64,000 nucleotides of DNA from NCBI RefSeq assembly GCF_000365425.1, contig NZ_AQOV01000001.1:744001-808000 (forward strand). Direction: 5' to 3'. The stretch's first letter is position 1; each line of letters begins with the position of its first letter. The notes under the pieces were generated by a model. That model searched no databases. It was not told the origin of the DNA and worked only from the letters and a program-made list of their open reading frames with translations. This document shows positions 17,288-24,801 of this stretch, piece by piece. The stretch is from Methylomonas sp. MK1 (GTDB taxonomy: Bacteria > Pseudomonadota > Gammaproteobacteria > Methylococcales > Methylomonadaceae). The position numbers were made by a program, and so were the translations under genes.

Positions 17288-18112
17288 ATGACGCTACGCC
17301 AAATTTCTTTATTGATAGCCACGCTATTCAGTGCCTCCATGGCCTTGGCTGCCAATCCGCAAAAGCAGCCGGTCTCGGACATCGCCGCCGGCTTGCTGTC
17401 GATCAAAATCGACGGCATGCAAGACTTGCCGATCTCGGGCCTGAAGATGGTCAAGTCTGGCGAGCAGACGGTGTTTATCTCCAGTAACGGCCGCTTTGCC
17501 TTTTACGGCGGCAAATTGATGGACATCTGGACCCAACAGGAAATCAAGGAATTGGCCGATATCGACAAAATCGCCAACCGCATCGACCTGTCACGGATGA
17601 AGCTCAAGGCCGACGATCTCGGCGCGGTCACGGTCGGTCACGGTACAGCCCAAGTGCTGGTGTTCATCGATCCGCGTTGCCCATACTGCGGCAAGGTCAT
17701 GAAAGACCTGCAAGCCTTGCAAGACCAATACACCTTCAAACTGGTGATGGTCCCCATCCTCGGCCCCGAATCGCAAAACCTCGTCGTGCAGCTGGCCTGT
17801 CAGCTGGGTGCGAGCGATGCCAAAACCAAAGACGCCGTGCGCGTCCGCTTGTTGAAACAGGATTACGCGGGCTTGCCGACCGAAACGCCGGTGCAGTGCA
17901 ACAAAGAGCCGCTGCAAAAAGCCGTGGTCACCGCCAAGTTGTTCGATTTTAAGGGTGTGCCATTTCTGATTGCTCCTGACGGCCGCACTCACAGTGGCGC
18001 GCCAGAATCGTTAGCCGATTGGTTGACCGATAAACCGAAACCGTCGCCCAGTCTGGCAACAACGCCCGATACAAATGCACAAAACACAAACGCCACGGAG
18101 AAAAAGCCATGA
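17288..18112 (+). CDS. dsbC: DsbC-family thiol:disulfide isomerase of the conjugation system
   Basis: 274 residues with a signal peptide (cut after ASMALA). An N-terminal DsbC dimerisation-like domain is followed by a thioredoxin-fold domain with FIDPRCPYCGKV, so the active site is CPYC rather than the CGYC of E. coli DsbC. The C-terminus carries a Pro/Thr/Asn-rich tail. It probably folds the disulfide-rich Tra proteins made downstream, above all TraN and TraU. In SXT-type elements dsbC lies nearer traC; here it is between traB and traV, overlapping traV by 4 bp. Confidence 0.88.
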   Translation: MTLRQISLLIATLFSASMALAANPQKQPVSDIAAGLLSIKIDGMQDLPISGLKMVKSGEQTVFISSNGRFAFYGGKLMDIWTQQEIKELADIDKIANRIDLSRMKLKADDLGAVTVGHGTAQVLVFIDPRCPYCGKVMKDLQALQDQYTFKLVMVPILGPESQNLVVQLACQLGASDAKTKDAVRVRLLKQDYAGLPTETPVQCNKEPLQKAVVTAKLFDFKGVPFLIAPDGRTHSGAPESLADWLTDKPKPSPSLATTPDTNAQNTNATEKKP

Positions 18113-18621
18113 AACGCTTTCATCAGTTTTCTATTTATAGACTCAGTGTACTGCTGATCGCCATCACCACCGGCTGCGCCACCGACTACGGCTGTAAAGG
18201 CATGCCGGACGAACCCAGCTGTCTGTCGACGACGCAGGCCTACCAGGTGACCAATACGGCGATAAAGGAAGCGCCTCCCGAAACCAGCCAGGAATCAGAG
18301 CCAATATCAAAACCGGCACTCGCACCACCGTTACAACAACCCGTGCCCAAGATCGAAGATCCCACGCCTATTCGGACGCCATCCCAGGTGATGCGCATCT
18401 GGATCGCGCCTTGGGAAGATGCCGAGGGCGATTTGATGGTGTCCAACTACGTCTACACCGAACTGGAACCCCGGCGTTGGATGATCGGCAAGGTGGGTTC
18501 GACAGCCAGTTCGTCGTTGATTCCTTTACAAGTGGAGCAACGTCCACCTGAGAAACGATCCAGCATCGATATCGCTGAAGACGAAAGCCCAGTGAATCGA
18601 TTAGGCAAACAATTGCCCTGA
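18109..18621 (+). CDS. traV: Type IV conjugative transfer lipoprotein TraV
   Basis: 170 residues. The signal sequence ends in a lipobox (TTGCAT), followed by DYGCKGMPDEPSCLST, the short Cys pair found in TraV proteins. A Pro-rich middle leads to a C-terminal segment with MRIWIAPWEDAEGDL, characteristic of TraV in SXT-like systems. It anchors the TraK-TraB core in the outer membrane. ATGA overlap with dsbC; the following 131 bp before traA holds hairpins. Confidence 0.87.
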   Translation: MKRFHQFSIYRLSVLLIAITTGCATDYGCKGMPDEPSCLSTTQAYQVTNTAIKEAPPETSQESEPISKPALAPPLQQPVPKIEDPTPIRTPSQVMRIWIAPWEDAEGDLMVSNYVYTELEPRRWMIGKVGSTASSSLIPLQVEQRPPEKRSSIDIAEDESPVNRLGKQLP

Positions 18622-18639
18622 ACCTTAATTCCTTTTCAC

Positions 18640-18736
18640 CGCAGGCCACACCCCCTGCGAGAGTGAGCGGGCAATCGCTTAACAAGCGCCGGAGTTGCAT
18701 TTCCGAGGCCGGACGGGCAACTGTCCTTTTCTTAAC
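18640..18736 (+). promoter_or_regulatory. Structured leader of the pilin gene traA
   Basis: Two hairpins (CGCAGG/CCTGCG at 18640-18659 and CGCTT/AAGCG at 18676-18688) precede an interleaved pairing: CCGG (18689-18692) with CCGG (18709-18712), and AGTTGC (18693-18698) with GCAACT (18717-18722). A T-rich run and the Shine-Dalgarno GAGG follow. The order strand a, strand b, a', b', U-run, ribosome site is the same as in the leaders found between 40 and 53 kb. Confidence 0.5.
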
Positions 18737-18752
18737 AATCGAGGTCGTTTGA

Positions 18753-19052
18753 ATGAAATCGTCCACTCGAACCGGGGTCTTGGTGACCCTGGCATCGTTA
18801 TTTTTTATGTTGATGGCATCCGACGCCATGGCCGGTGCCGGCGGTACCGAGTTCAACAACGTCTGGACCTTGCTGACCGGCTGGGTAGAAGGCTTGCTCG
18901 GCCGCATCATCGCCATCGTGTTCGTCATCGTCGGTTTGGTTGCCGGTGTCGTGCGCGGCAGCATCATGGGCTTTGTGCTAGGGATTGCTAGCGGTGTCGG
19001 CCTGTTTGCGGCGCCGACTATCATCACCAACATCGTCACCGCGACGATTTAA
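18753..19052 (+). CDS. traA: Conjugative pilin TraA
   Basis: 99 residues. A signal peptide ends at DAMA before GAGGTEFNNVW, then come two hydrophobic helices (about residues 48-68 and 70-92) joined by a short loop with an arginine. This is the shape of F-type pilins. The mature pilin is about 70 residues and assembles into the conjugative pilus. It has its own structured leader, fitting the high expression pilin requires. Confidence 0.9.
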   Translation: MKSSTRTGVLVTLASLFFMLMASDAMAGAGGTEFNNVWTLLTGWVEGLLGRIIAIVFVIVGLVAGVVRGSIMGFVLGIASGVGLFAAPTIITNIVTATI

Positions 19053-19063
19053 GGTTGTCCATC

Positions 19064-19321
19064 ATGACCGGTGACTTTTCGGATACCGAGACTGCGATGG
19101 GCAACCGTCGCCCGTCGCTCTGCCTCAAAGACGGCAGAACCGTTCAGGTTCAAGCCGCCAATGGCCACCCGCTCAACCCCTGCCATCCGGCCAGGGCGAG
19201 AGAGTTGTTACGCAAAAAGCGGGTGATTCGGGTTTGCCGACATCCCTTTACGATTCGCCTGCATGCCGAACATCAAGCCGAAGCCATGCAACAACTGTAT
19301 GCCGAGGAGACCACCCCATGA
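19064..19321 (+). CDS. Small stand-alone RRXRR/PLMP-like domain protein
   Basis: 85 residues from the ATG at 19064, with AAGG nine bases upstream; a TTG at 19055 would add three. The middle reads GHPLNPCHPARARELLRKKR followed by V-rich sequence and HPFTIRL. That pattern (PLxPC-x-ARARxLLxxxRA, then R-x-PFTIxL) is the RRXRR domain (the PLMP domain of IscB-type RNA-guided nucleases). Here the domain stands alone, with no RuvC, bridge helix or HNH. It lies between traA and traC and overlaps traC by 4 bp. Function in conjugation unknown; nucleic-acid binding is a guess. Domain call is from motif only. Confidence 0.6.
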   Translation: MTGDFSDTETAMGNRRPSLCLKDGRTVQVQAANGHPLNPCHPARARELLRKKRVIRVCRHPFTIRLHAEHQAEAMQQLYAEETTP

Positions 19322-21732
19322 CCACCGCGCAACGTCCCCGTGCCGATCAGCTGTTCCCGGTGCTGGCTTACGAATACGACCATCATCTGTTTCTGATGGC
19401 CGATAGCAGCATTGGCTTTGGCTTTCTGTGTCGACCCATGACCGGTGCCGATGCCAGCGTCTCCGCGCGGGTCAACGTGTTGCTGAATCAGGATTGGCCG
19501 ACCGACACCTTATTGCAGGTGAGCCTATGGACCTCGCCAGACATCGAGGAAGCGCTGGCGATCATGCAGACCCGACGCTTGAAACAGCAAAAACCGACCT
19601 ATAAAACCATGACCCAGGCCAGCGTCGATTTTCTGCGGCGCGGCACAACCAAGGCGCCGGAAGCAATTTCGGGGGCACGTCTCCGGCGCAGCCACATTCT
19701 GGTGACGGTAAAACTACCGATGGCATCCCCCCGTCCTAGTGAAACCGACATCCGTCGGGCTAGCGAATTGCAATTGGCGACCCAGCAATCGCTGTCGACC
19801 ATTGGCTTGTACCCGGAAATTTTGGGCGCCGATCAGTATGTCCGCATCCTGAACACGCTGCTCAACTGGCAGCCTGATGCCGGCTGGAAAGACCGGGTGG
19901 TACCCGAGTGCGATCCGACCCAATTGATTCGTGATCAGTTATTGGATTACGACAACGCCCTCGAACTGGATGAAAAAGGTCTGTGGCTCGGTAGTAAGCG
20001 TGTCAAGACGCTATCTGCCAAACGCATGCCCGACCATTTTTACTTTGGCAGTGCCAAGAGCTATCTCGGCGACATTTTGTCCGGTACCCGAGGCATTCGG
20101 CAAAATACCTTGATCAGTCTGATCTTGCATTATCCCGATGCCGAATCGACCCGGTCAAAACATGAAGGTGTTAGGCAATTCATCACCAACCAGGTCAATA
20201 CGCCGATTGCCCGTTTTCTGCCGGTGCTGGTACAACGCAAACACCATTTCGACGTGTTGTTCGATGCCTACCGCGACGGCGACCGGCCGATTCGGGCTTA
20301 TTTCGGGGTGCTGCTGTTTTGCGATGAAGCCGAGGAAGCCGCAGCGGTGTCCAATGCCCGAGTGTATTTTCGCGAGCTGGGTTTTCAGCTACTGGAAGAC
20401 AAATACTTCTGCCTCCCATTTTTCCTGAACTGTTTGCCGTTCGGACCTGAGCGTTCGGCGATTGCCGATCTGAAACGCTACCGCACGCTGGCCACGCGAC
20501 ATGCCATTCCGTTACTGCCGCTGTTCGGCGACTGGGCTGGCACCGGCACGCCGACCTTGAATTTCGTCTCCCGTAACGGCGAACACATGGCGGTGTCGCT
20601 GTTCGATACCACCGGCAACTACAACCTGTGTATCGCCGCCGAATCCGGCAAAGGTAAATCCTTTCTGACCAACGAGATCATCGTCAGCTATCTGACCGAA
20701 GGCGCGCAAATCTGGGCGATCGATGTCGGCCGCTCTTACGAAAACCTCTGCGAGGTGCTGGAAGGCGATTTCGTCAAATTCACCCACGGCTCCGGCATCT
20801 GCATGAACCCGTTTGAGATCGTGCAAAACTTTGAGGAAGAAGCCGACATGTTAGCCGGATTAGTCAGCCAGATGGCCGCACCGACCGAGAAATTGACCGA
20901 TTTCCAGACGGCTGGTCTGAAACGGATATTAAAGCAACTCTGGACCGAAAAAGCCCAAGCCATGTCGGTCGACGACATTGCCAAGCAACTCTGCGCCGAA
21001 GCCGATCAACGCTTGAAGGATGTCGGCGAGCAGTTGTTTCCGTTTACCACGAAAGGCGAATATGGCCGCTTTTTTAACGGTAAGAACAACGCCAAGTTCG
21101 CTCGCGACTTTACCGTACTGGAATTGGAGGAGCTGAAGGGTCGCAAGCATCTGCAACAAGTGGTTCTGCTGCAACTGATCTACCAAATCCAGCAGGAAAT
21201 GTATCTGGGCGAACGCAACCGGCCCAAGATCGTCATCATCGACGAAGCCTGGGATTTGCTCACCGAAGGCGATGTGGCCAAGTTCATGGAACACGGCTAC
21301 CGCCGCTTTCGGAAATACGGCGGTGCTGCAGTCACCATCACCCAATCGGTGAACGACTTGTACCGCAATGCCGCAGGGCGAGCCATCGTCGAGAACTCCG
21401 CCAATATGTACTTGCTCGGTCAAAAAGCCGAAGTCATCGAAGGCATGAAGCAAGATCGGCGCTTGCCGTTGTCCGACGGTGGATATGAACTCCTCAAAAC
21501 CGTGCATACCTTGCCCGGCGCCTATTCCGAGATTTTCTTCATCACCGAGATGGGTTCCGGTATCGGACGGCTGATCGTCGATCCGTTCAAACGCATTCTG
21601 TTCTCCACCAAACCCGAAGACGTCAACGCCTTGAAACAGTTGCGCCGGCAAGGTTTGAGTCTGGGCGATGCCATTCAACAACTCATTGACAGCCGCCAGT
21701 CTAAAACTCGGGAGTTGAACTATGGACGCTAA
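19318..21732 (+). CDS. traC: Type IV secretion ATPase TraC (VirB4 family)
   Basis: 804 residues from the ATG overlapping the previous gene. The N-terminal TraC_F domain includes MADSSIGFGFLCRPMTGAD. Walker A ESGKGKS lies near residues 441-449, and Walker B KIVIIDEAWDLL near 636-647, with the VirB4-type AVTITQSVNDL following. It energises pilus assembly at the cytoplasmic face of the inner membrane. Length is normal. Its last 11 bp overlap the trbI-like gene. Confidence 0.95.
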   Translation: MTTAQRPRADQLFPVLAYEYDHHLFLMADSSIGFGFLCRPMTGADASVSARVNVLLNQDWPTDTLLQVSLWTSPDIEEALAIMQTRRLKQQKPTYKTMTQASVDFLRRGTTKAPEAISGARLRRSHILVTVKLPMASPRPSETDIRRASELQLATQQSLSTIGLYPEILGADQYVRILNTLLNWQPDAGWKDRVVPECDPTQLIRDQLLDYDNALELDEKGLWLGSKRVKTLSAKRMPDHFYFGSAKSYLGDILSGTRGIRQNTLISLILHYPDAESTRSKHEGVRQFITNQVNTPIARFLPVLVQRKHHFDVLFDAYRDGDRPIRAYFGVLLFCDEAEEAAAVSNARVYFRELGFQLLEDKYFCLPFFLNCLPFGPERSAIADLKRYRTLATRHAIPLLPLFGDWAGTGTPTLNFVSRNGEHMAVSLFDTTGNYNLCIAAESGKGKSFLTNEIIVSYLTEGAQIWAIDVGRSYENLCEVLEGDFVKFTHGSGICMNPFEIVQNFEEEADMLAGLVSQMAAPTEKLTDFQTAGLKRILKQLWTEKAQAMSVDDIAKQLCAEADQRLKDVGEQLFPFTTKGEYGRFFNGKNNAKFARDFTVLELEELKGRKHLQQVVLLQLIYQIQQEMYLGERNRPKIVIIDEAWDLLTEGDVAKFMEHGYRRFRKYGGAAVTITQSVNDLYRNAAGRAIVENSANMYLLGQKAEVIEGMKQDRRLPLSDGGYELLKTVHTLPGAYSEIFFITEMGSGIGRLIVDPFKRILFSTKPEDVNALKQLRRQGLSLGDAIQQLIDSRQSKTRELNYGR

Positions 21733-22039
21733 ATCACAATGGCTCAGCACTGTTTTAATCGCTGTCTGTCTGGGATGTTGCGGTGGCTGGTTGGCTGCGC
21801 AACAGCAATTACAACAGCCCTTAGAACGCTTGAATTTGGTGACGCCGGTATTCGTGTTCGACAGAGCCAAATTGATTCAATCGATACCGCCCAATGCCAG
21901 TCAGGAGCAGATGGCCAAGATCGTCGATGACTGGCAGGGTCAAGCCAAAAAGCTCAGTGATGCGGGTTATCTGGTCATCGATTCTACAGGGGTGGTGGCC
22001 GCACCGGAGGATGTCTATGTACGACAAACCGGACGCTAA
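21722..22039 (+). CDS. trbI: TrbI-like type-F conjugation protein
   Basis: 105 residues: an N-terminal membrane anchor (about residues 8-26), then TPVFVFDRAKLIQSI and DAGYLVIDSTGVVAAPEDVYV. The layout and the 'VIDSTGVVxAPEDVYV' end resemble F TrbI, a small periplasmic protein that affects pilus outgrowth/retraction. It sits between traC and trhF, as in F/SXT-type clusters. Symbol by similarity of pattern; moderately sure. Confidence 0.7.
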   Translation: MDAKSQWLSTVLIAVCLGCCGGWLAAQQQLQQPLERLNLVTPVFVFDRAKLIQSIPPNASQEQMAKIVDDWQGQAKKLSDAGYLVIDSTGVVAAPEDVYVRQTGR

Positions 22040-22583
22040 GCCTATGAATAAACCCCGGTTCCATTCGCCATCGTTGCCCCGTGTCACTCGCCCTCGCTTA
22101 GGCCTCTTCTTGCTGAAGGCGATACCGATTTTGTTGCTGGTGTTAGCCGTGGAACGTTACCTAGGCCAACGATTTCTGATTGGCGGCGATGACCAGGTCG
22201 ATCGCTGCCTGCCGGATAAATGGGTGTATCTGATCGATACCCAAAATAAAGACATCTGGCGTGGCGATTTGATTGCGTTCCGCGCCGAGCGCATGGCGCC
22301 CTTTTTCAAGGACGGCCAGATCATCGTCAAAATTGCCGCCGGCGTCACGGGAGATACCGTCCATGTCGATCCAAAGCACACCATGATTAACGGTCAACGG
22401 ATCATCGACGGCCTACCTTTGACGGAGAAACTGAACAAAGCCCCCTCCTCTTTCAAACGCCATGAAACGATTCCACCCGCCGCCTATTGGGTGACCGGGC
22501 AAACGGACAAAAGCTTCGATTCGCGTTACTGGGGCTATGTCTACGACCACCAAGTGATTGGACGGGCCTATGCGTTGTTTTGA
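22017..22583 (+). CDS. trhF: S26-family signal peptidase of conjugation (TrhF/TraF-like)
   Basis: 188 residues from the ATG at 22017, six bases after GGAGG; the 22011 ATG is too close to that site. One transmembrane helix (about residues 30-45) is followed by the S26 core. GDLIAFRAERM and QIIVKIAAGVTGDTV carry the family's general-base lysine; DSRYWGYV is the terminal box. Where S26 enzymes have the nucleophile serine before Leu/Met-Pro, this protein shows DRCLP, a cysteine. It probably processes a Tra precursor in the periplasm. Overlaps trbI and traW. Confidence 0.85.
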   Translation: MYDKPDAKPMNKPRFHSPSLPRVTRPRLGLFLLKAIPILLLVLAVERYLGQRFLIGGDDQVDRCLPDKWVYLIDTQNKDIWRGDLIAFRAERMAPFFKDGQIIVKIAAGVTGDTVHVDPKHTMINGQRIIDGLPLTEKLNKAPSSFKRHETIPPAAYWVTGQTDKSFDSRYWGYVYDHQVIGRAYALF

Positions 22584-23769
22584 TCAAGCTCTGGTTCGGC
22601 AAATCCGATCGGTATTCTGTCTGATCTTAGGGGTTCCATTTTTTCCAGCTTTCGCAGACGAGGCTTGGTTAACACGCTCGCAGGCCATTTTGCAGGCCCT
22701 GGAAGGCCAGCCTCGACCGGAGTGGCTGAACGGTCAGACTGCACCGTTGGACCTGAAGCGCCAGGCGATGCAGGTCTTTGAAACCGCGCGATCGATGCAA
22801 AACCCTGCGTTATCGACAGAAACGGAAAGAAGCCTTTCGACAAACCTATCGAGCCAACCACACACACTGTTATTTGTCTCTTTTTCGCTCGGTGATGCGG
22901 CGCTAAAAGGCATCTTTGAAGAAGCTTCAGGACGGGATGATGTGTTGCTGGTGTTTCGCGGGCCTAAGCCCGGACAAAAACTACCGGTGTTGATGGCAGA
23001 CCTCAAGCGTTTACTGAAAAGCATTGATCCCGTCCCGAACATCGTCATTGATCCCACTCGTTTTCAACGTTGGTCGGTGGCCTCCGTGCCGGACATCGTT
23101 GTCGAACAAGACAGTAAATCCCGTTTACATGTTCGAGGTGTCAGCAGTCTGTCCTGGCTAGAAGAGCAGATCAAAGCCGGCAAACAGGGTGATTTGGGAA
23201 CGTTGGGCGATGTCAGCGAGATTGCCGAAATCGACTTGTTGGAAGAGATCAAACGCCGGATGGCGGCCATCGACTGGAAACAAAAGCAGCAACAGGCCAT
23301 AGCTCGATTCTGGGAACAGCAGAAATTCGAAGTGTTGCCGGTGGCTCTGGAAGATCGGGATCGAACCGTCGATCTGACCATCACCGCGCCGCGAGATTTA
23401 ACGGCACCCAACGGTCAATTGATTGTCCGAGCCGGACAAACCGTCAATCCGTTGGACAAGATGTCGTTTGGCTTATGCCTGATGGTATTTGATGCCACGG
23501 TGCCGGCGCAAGTTGAGCTGATTCAGCATCAGTCCTGCCAGGACAAAAAGGCCCACGTGATGTATTTGGCCACGTCTCTGCCGCGTCAAGATGGCTGGGA
23601 AAAGCTTAAACACTTGGAAAACACCATGCAGGCACCGGTGTATTTACTGACACCGGATGTACGCAGCCGTTTTCAGTTACAGCATGTGCCGTCATTTATC
23701 GAACAATCAGGCAACCGTCTGATTGTTCATGAACGAAAACTGCCTGTCTCTTCGGGAGAGCGGTCATGA
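22570..23769 (+). CDS. traW: TrbC-TraW fusion protein of type-F conjugation
   Basis: 399 residues from the ATG at 22570. After a signal peptide (PFFPAFA-DEAWL), a TrbC-like thioredoxin-fold domain comes first (LLFVSFSLGDAALKGIFEEA, then VVEQ and VRGVSSL). A C-terminal TraW-like domain (residues about 260-390) ends in YLLTPDVRSRFQLQHVPSFI. F carries these as separate trbC and traW genes. The fused form is that of SXT-type elements. The protein is periplasmic and works with TraU in pilus assembly. Confidence 0.85.
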   Translation: MRCFDQALVRQIRSVFCLILGVPFFPAFADEAWLTRSQAILQALEGQPRPEWLNGQTAPLDLKRQAMQVFETARSMQNPALSTETERSLSTNLSSQPHTLLFVSFSLGDAALKGIFEEASGRDDVLLVFRGPKPGQKLPVLMADLKRLLKSIDPVPNIVIDPTRFQRWSVASVPDIVVEQDSKSRLHVRGVSSLSWLEEQIKAGKQGDLGTLGDVSEIAEIDLLEEIKRRMAAIDWKQKQQQAIARFWEQQKFEVLPVALEDRDRTVDLTITAPRDLTAPNGQLIVRAGQTVNPLDKMSFGLCLMVFDATVPAQVELIQHQSCQDKKAHVMYLATSLPRQDGWEKLKHLENTMQAPVYLLTPDVRSRFQLQHVPSFIEQSGNRLIVHERKLPVSSGERS

Positions 23770-24797
23770 AACGATTCGTTTTCCCTTGGGTTTTGGGAGG
23801 CTTGATAACACTGGCAACCCCGCTTTATGCCGACACCACAACCAATAGCGTCGATCCGTTATGCTCCGACGCCGAACTGTGGTCCGGCAAGCTGGTCACC
23901 GATATTTGCTGGAGTTGTTTGTTTCCGATTCGGGCGGCGGGAGCTTCGCTGGGCGGTGGCAACGTACCGAGCATCGCAACTGATGAGAAATTCTGTTTCT
24001 GCACCGATCCGATGGGAATTCCGGAACTGGGCATGACCATGGGTCTTTGGAATCCGGCGAGGCTGATCGAGATTGTCCGCAATCCCTGGTGCTCGCCGGC
24101 TTTGGGAGGCCATAAATTCAGTGCCTCGAACGTGCGTCTGATCGCCACCACCGGCAAGGCGGACTTCGATGCCAGCGAGATGTCATTTTTCAATTACCAC
24201 TATTTCGCCTTCCCGCTGACCATCCTGCTGGACCTGTTTTGGGATGGTCGCTGCAACAGTGATGGCTACCGGGATTTCGATTTGCTGTATGTATCCGAGC
24301 TCGATCCCACCTGGAACAATGATTTATTGGCGTTTTTTACCAGTCCGGAAACGGCGTTGTTCGCCAATCCGGTGGCCATCTCCGCCTGTGTCGCCGATGC
24401 CGCGGCGGCGGCCACCGGTAATCCCTTGGATGCCTTGTTCTGGTGTGCCGGTGCTTGGGGGCATATGTATCCCTTATCCGGCATTTCACCCACCAGTTAC
24501 GGCACCGACCCACGCATCACCAGTTTATTAGCCACCCGTGCCACGGCATCCTTGCATCGCCGCGGGTTGGCTTGGAAAACCTCGGGCAACGATGCTTTAT
24601 GTGGCGGCTATATCTATCCCTTCATTCCCAAGTCGCAATACCGGCTATCGATGTTTTATCCGGTCGCGGAAACAGAGTCCAATCATGTAATTGGCGAAAC
24701 CACGTTCAAATGGGGGGCGGGACGCACGTATCCGGGGCCGGGTGAAGATCATCTATACATCCTATTTAGGTGGCAAGATTGCTGCGTTGGTTTATGA
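23766..24797 (+). CDS. traU: Type-F conjugative transfer protein TraU
   Basis: 343 residues. A signal peptide (ends LATPLYA) is followed by the Cys-rich TraU body: ICWSCLFPIRAAG and FCFCTDPMGIPELGMTMG, with the WNPARLIEIVRNPWCSPALG signature. At least ten cysteines suggest several disulfides, consistent with the co-encoded DsbC. It is a periplasmic protein needed for DNA transfer and pilus assembly. ATGA overlap with traW, 4-bp gap to traN. Confidence 0.93.
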   Translation: MKRFVFPWVLGGLITLATPLYADTTTNSVDPLCSDAELWSGKLVTDICWSCLFPIRAAGASLGGGNVPSIATDEKFCFCTDPMGIPELGMTMGLWNPARLIEIVRNPWCSPALGGHKFSASNVRLIATTGKADFDASEMSFFNYHYFAFPLTILLDLFWDGRCNSDGYRDFDLLYVSELDPTWNNDLLAFFTSPETALFANPVAISACVADAAAAATGNPLDALFWCAGAWGHMYPLSGISPTSYGTDPRITSLLATRATASLHRRGLAWKTSGNDALCGGYIYPFIPKSQYRLSMFYPVAETESNHVIGETTFKWGAGRTYPGPGEDHLYILFRWQDCCVGL

Positions 24798-24801
24798 GGC
24801 G

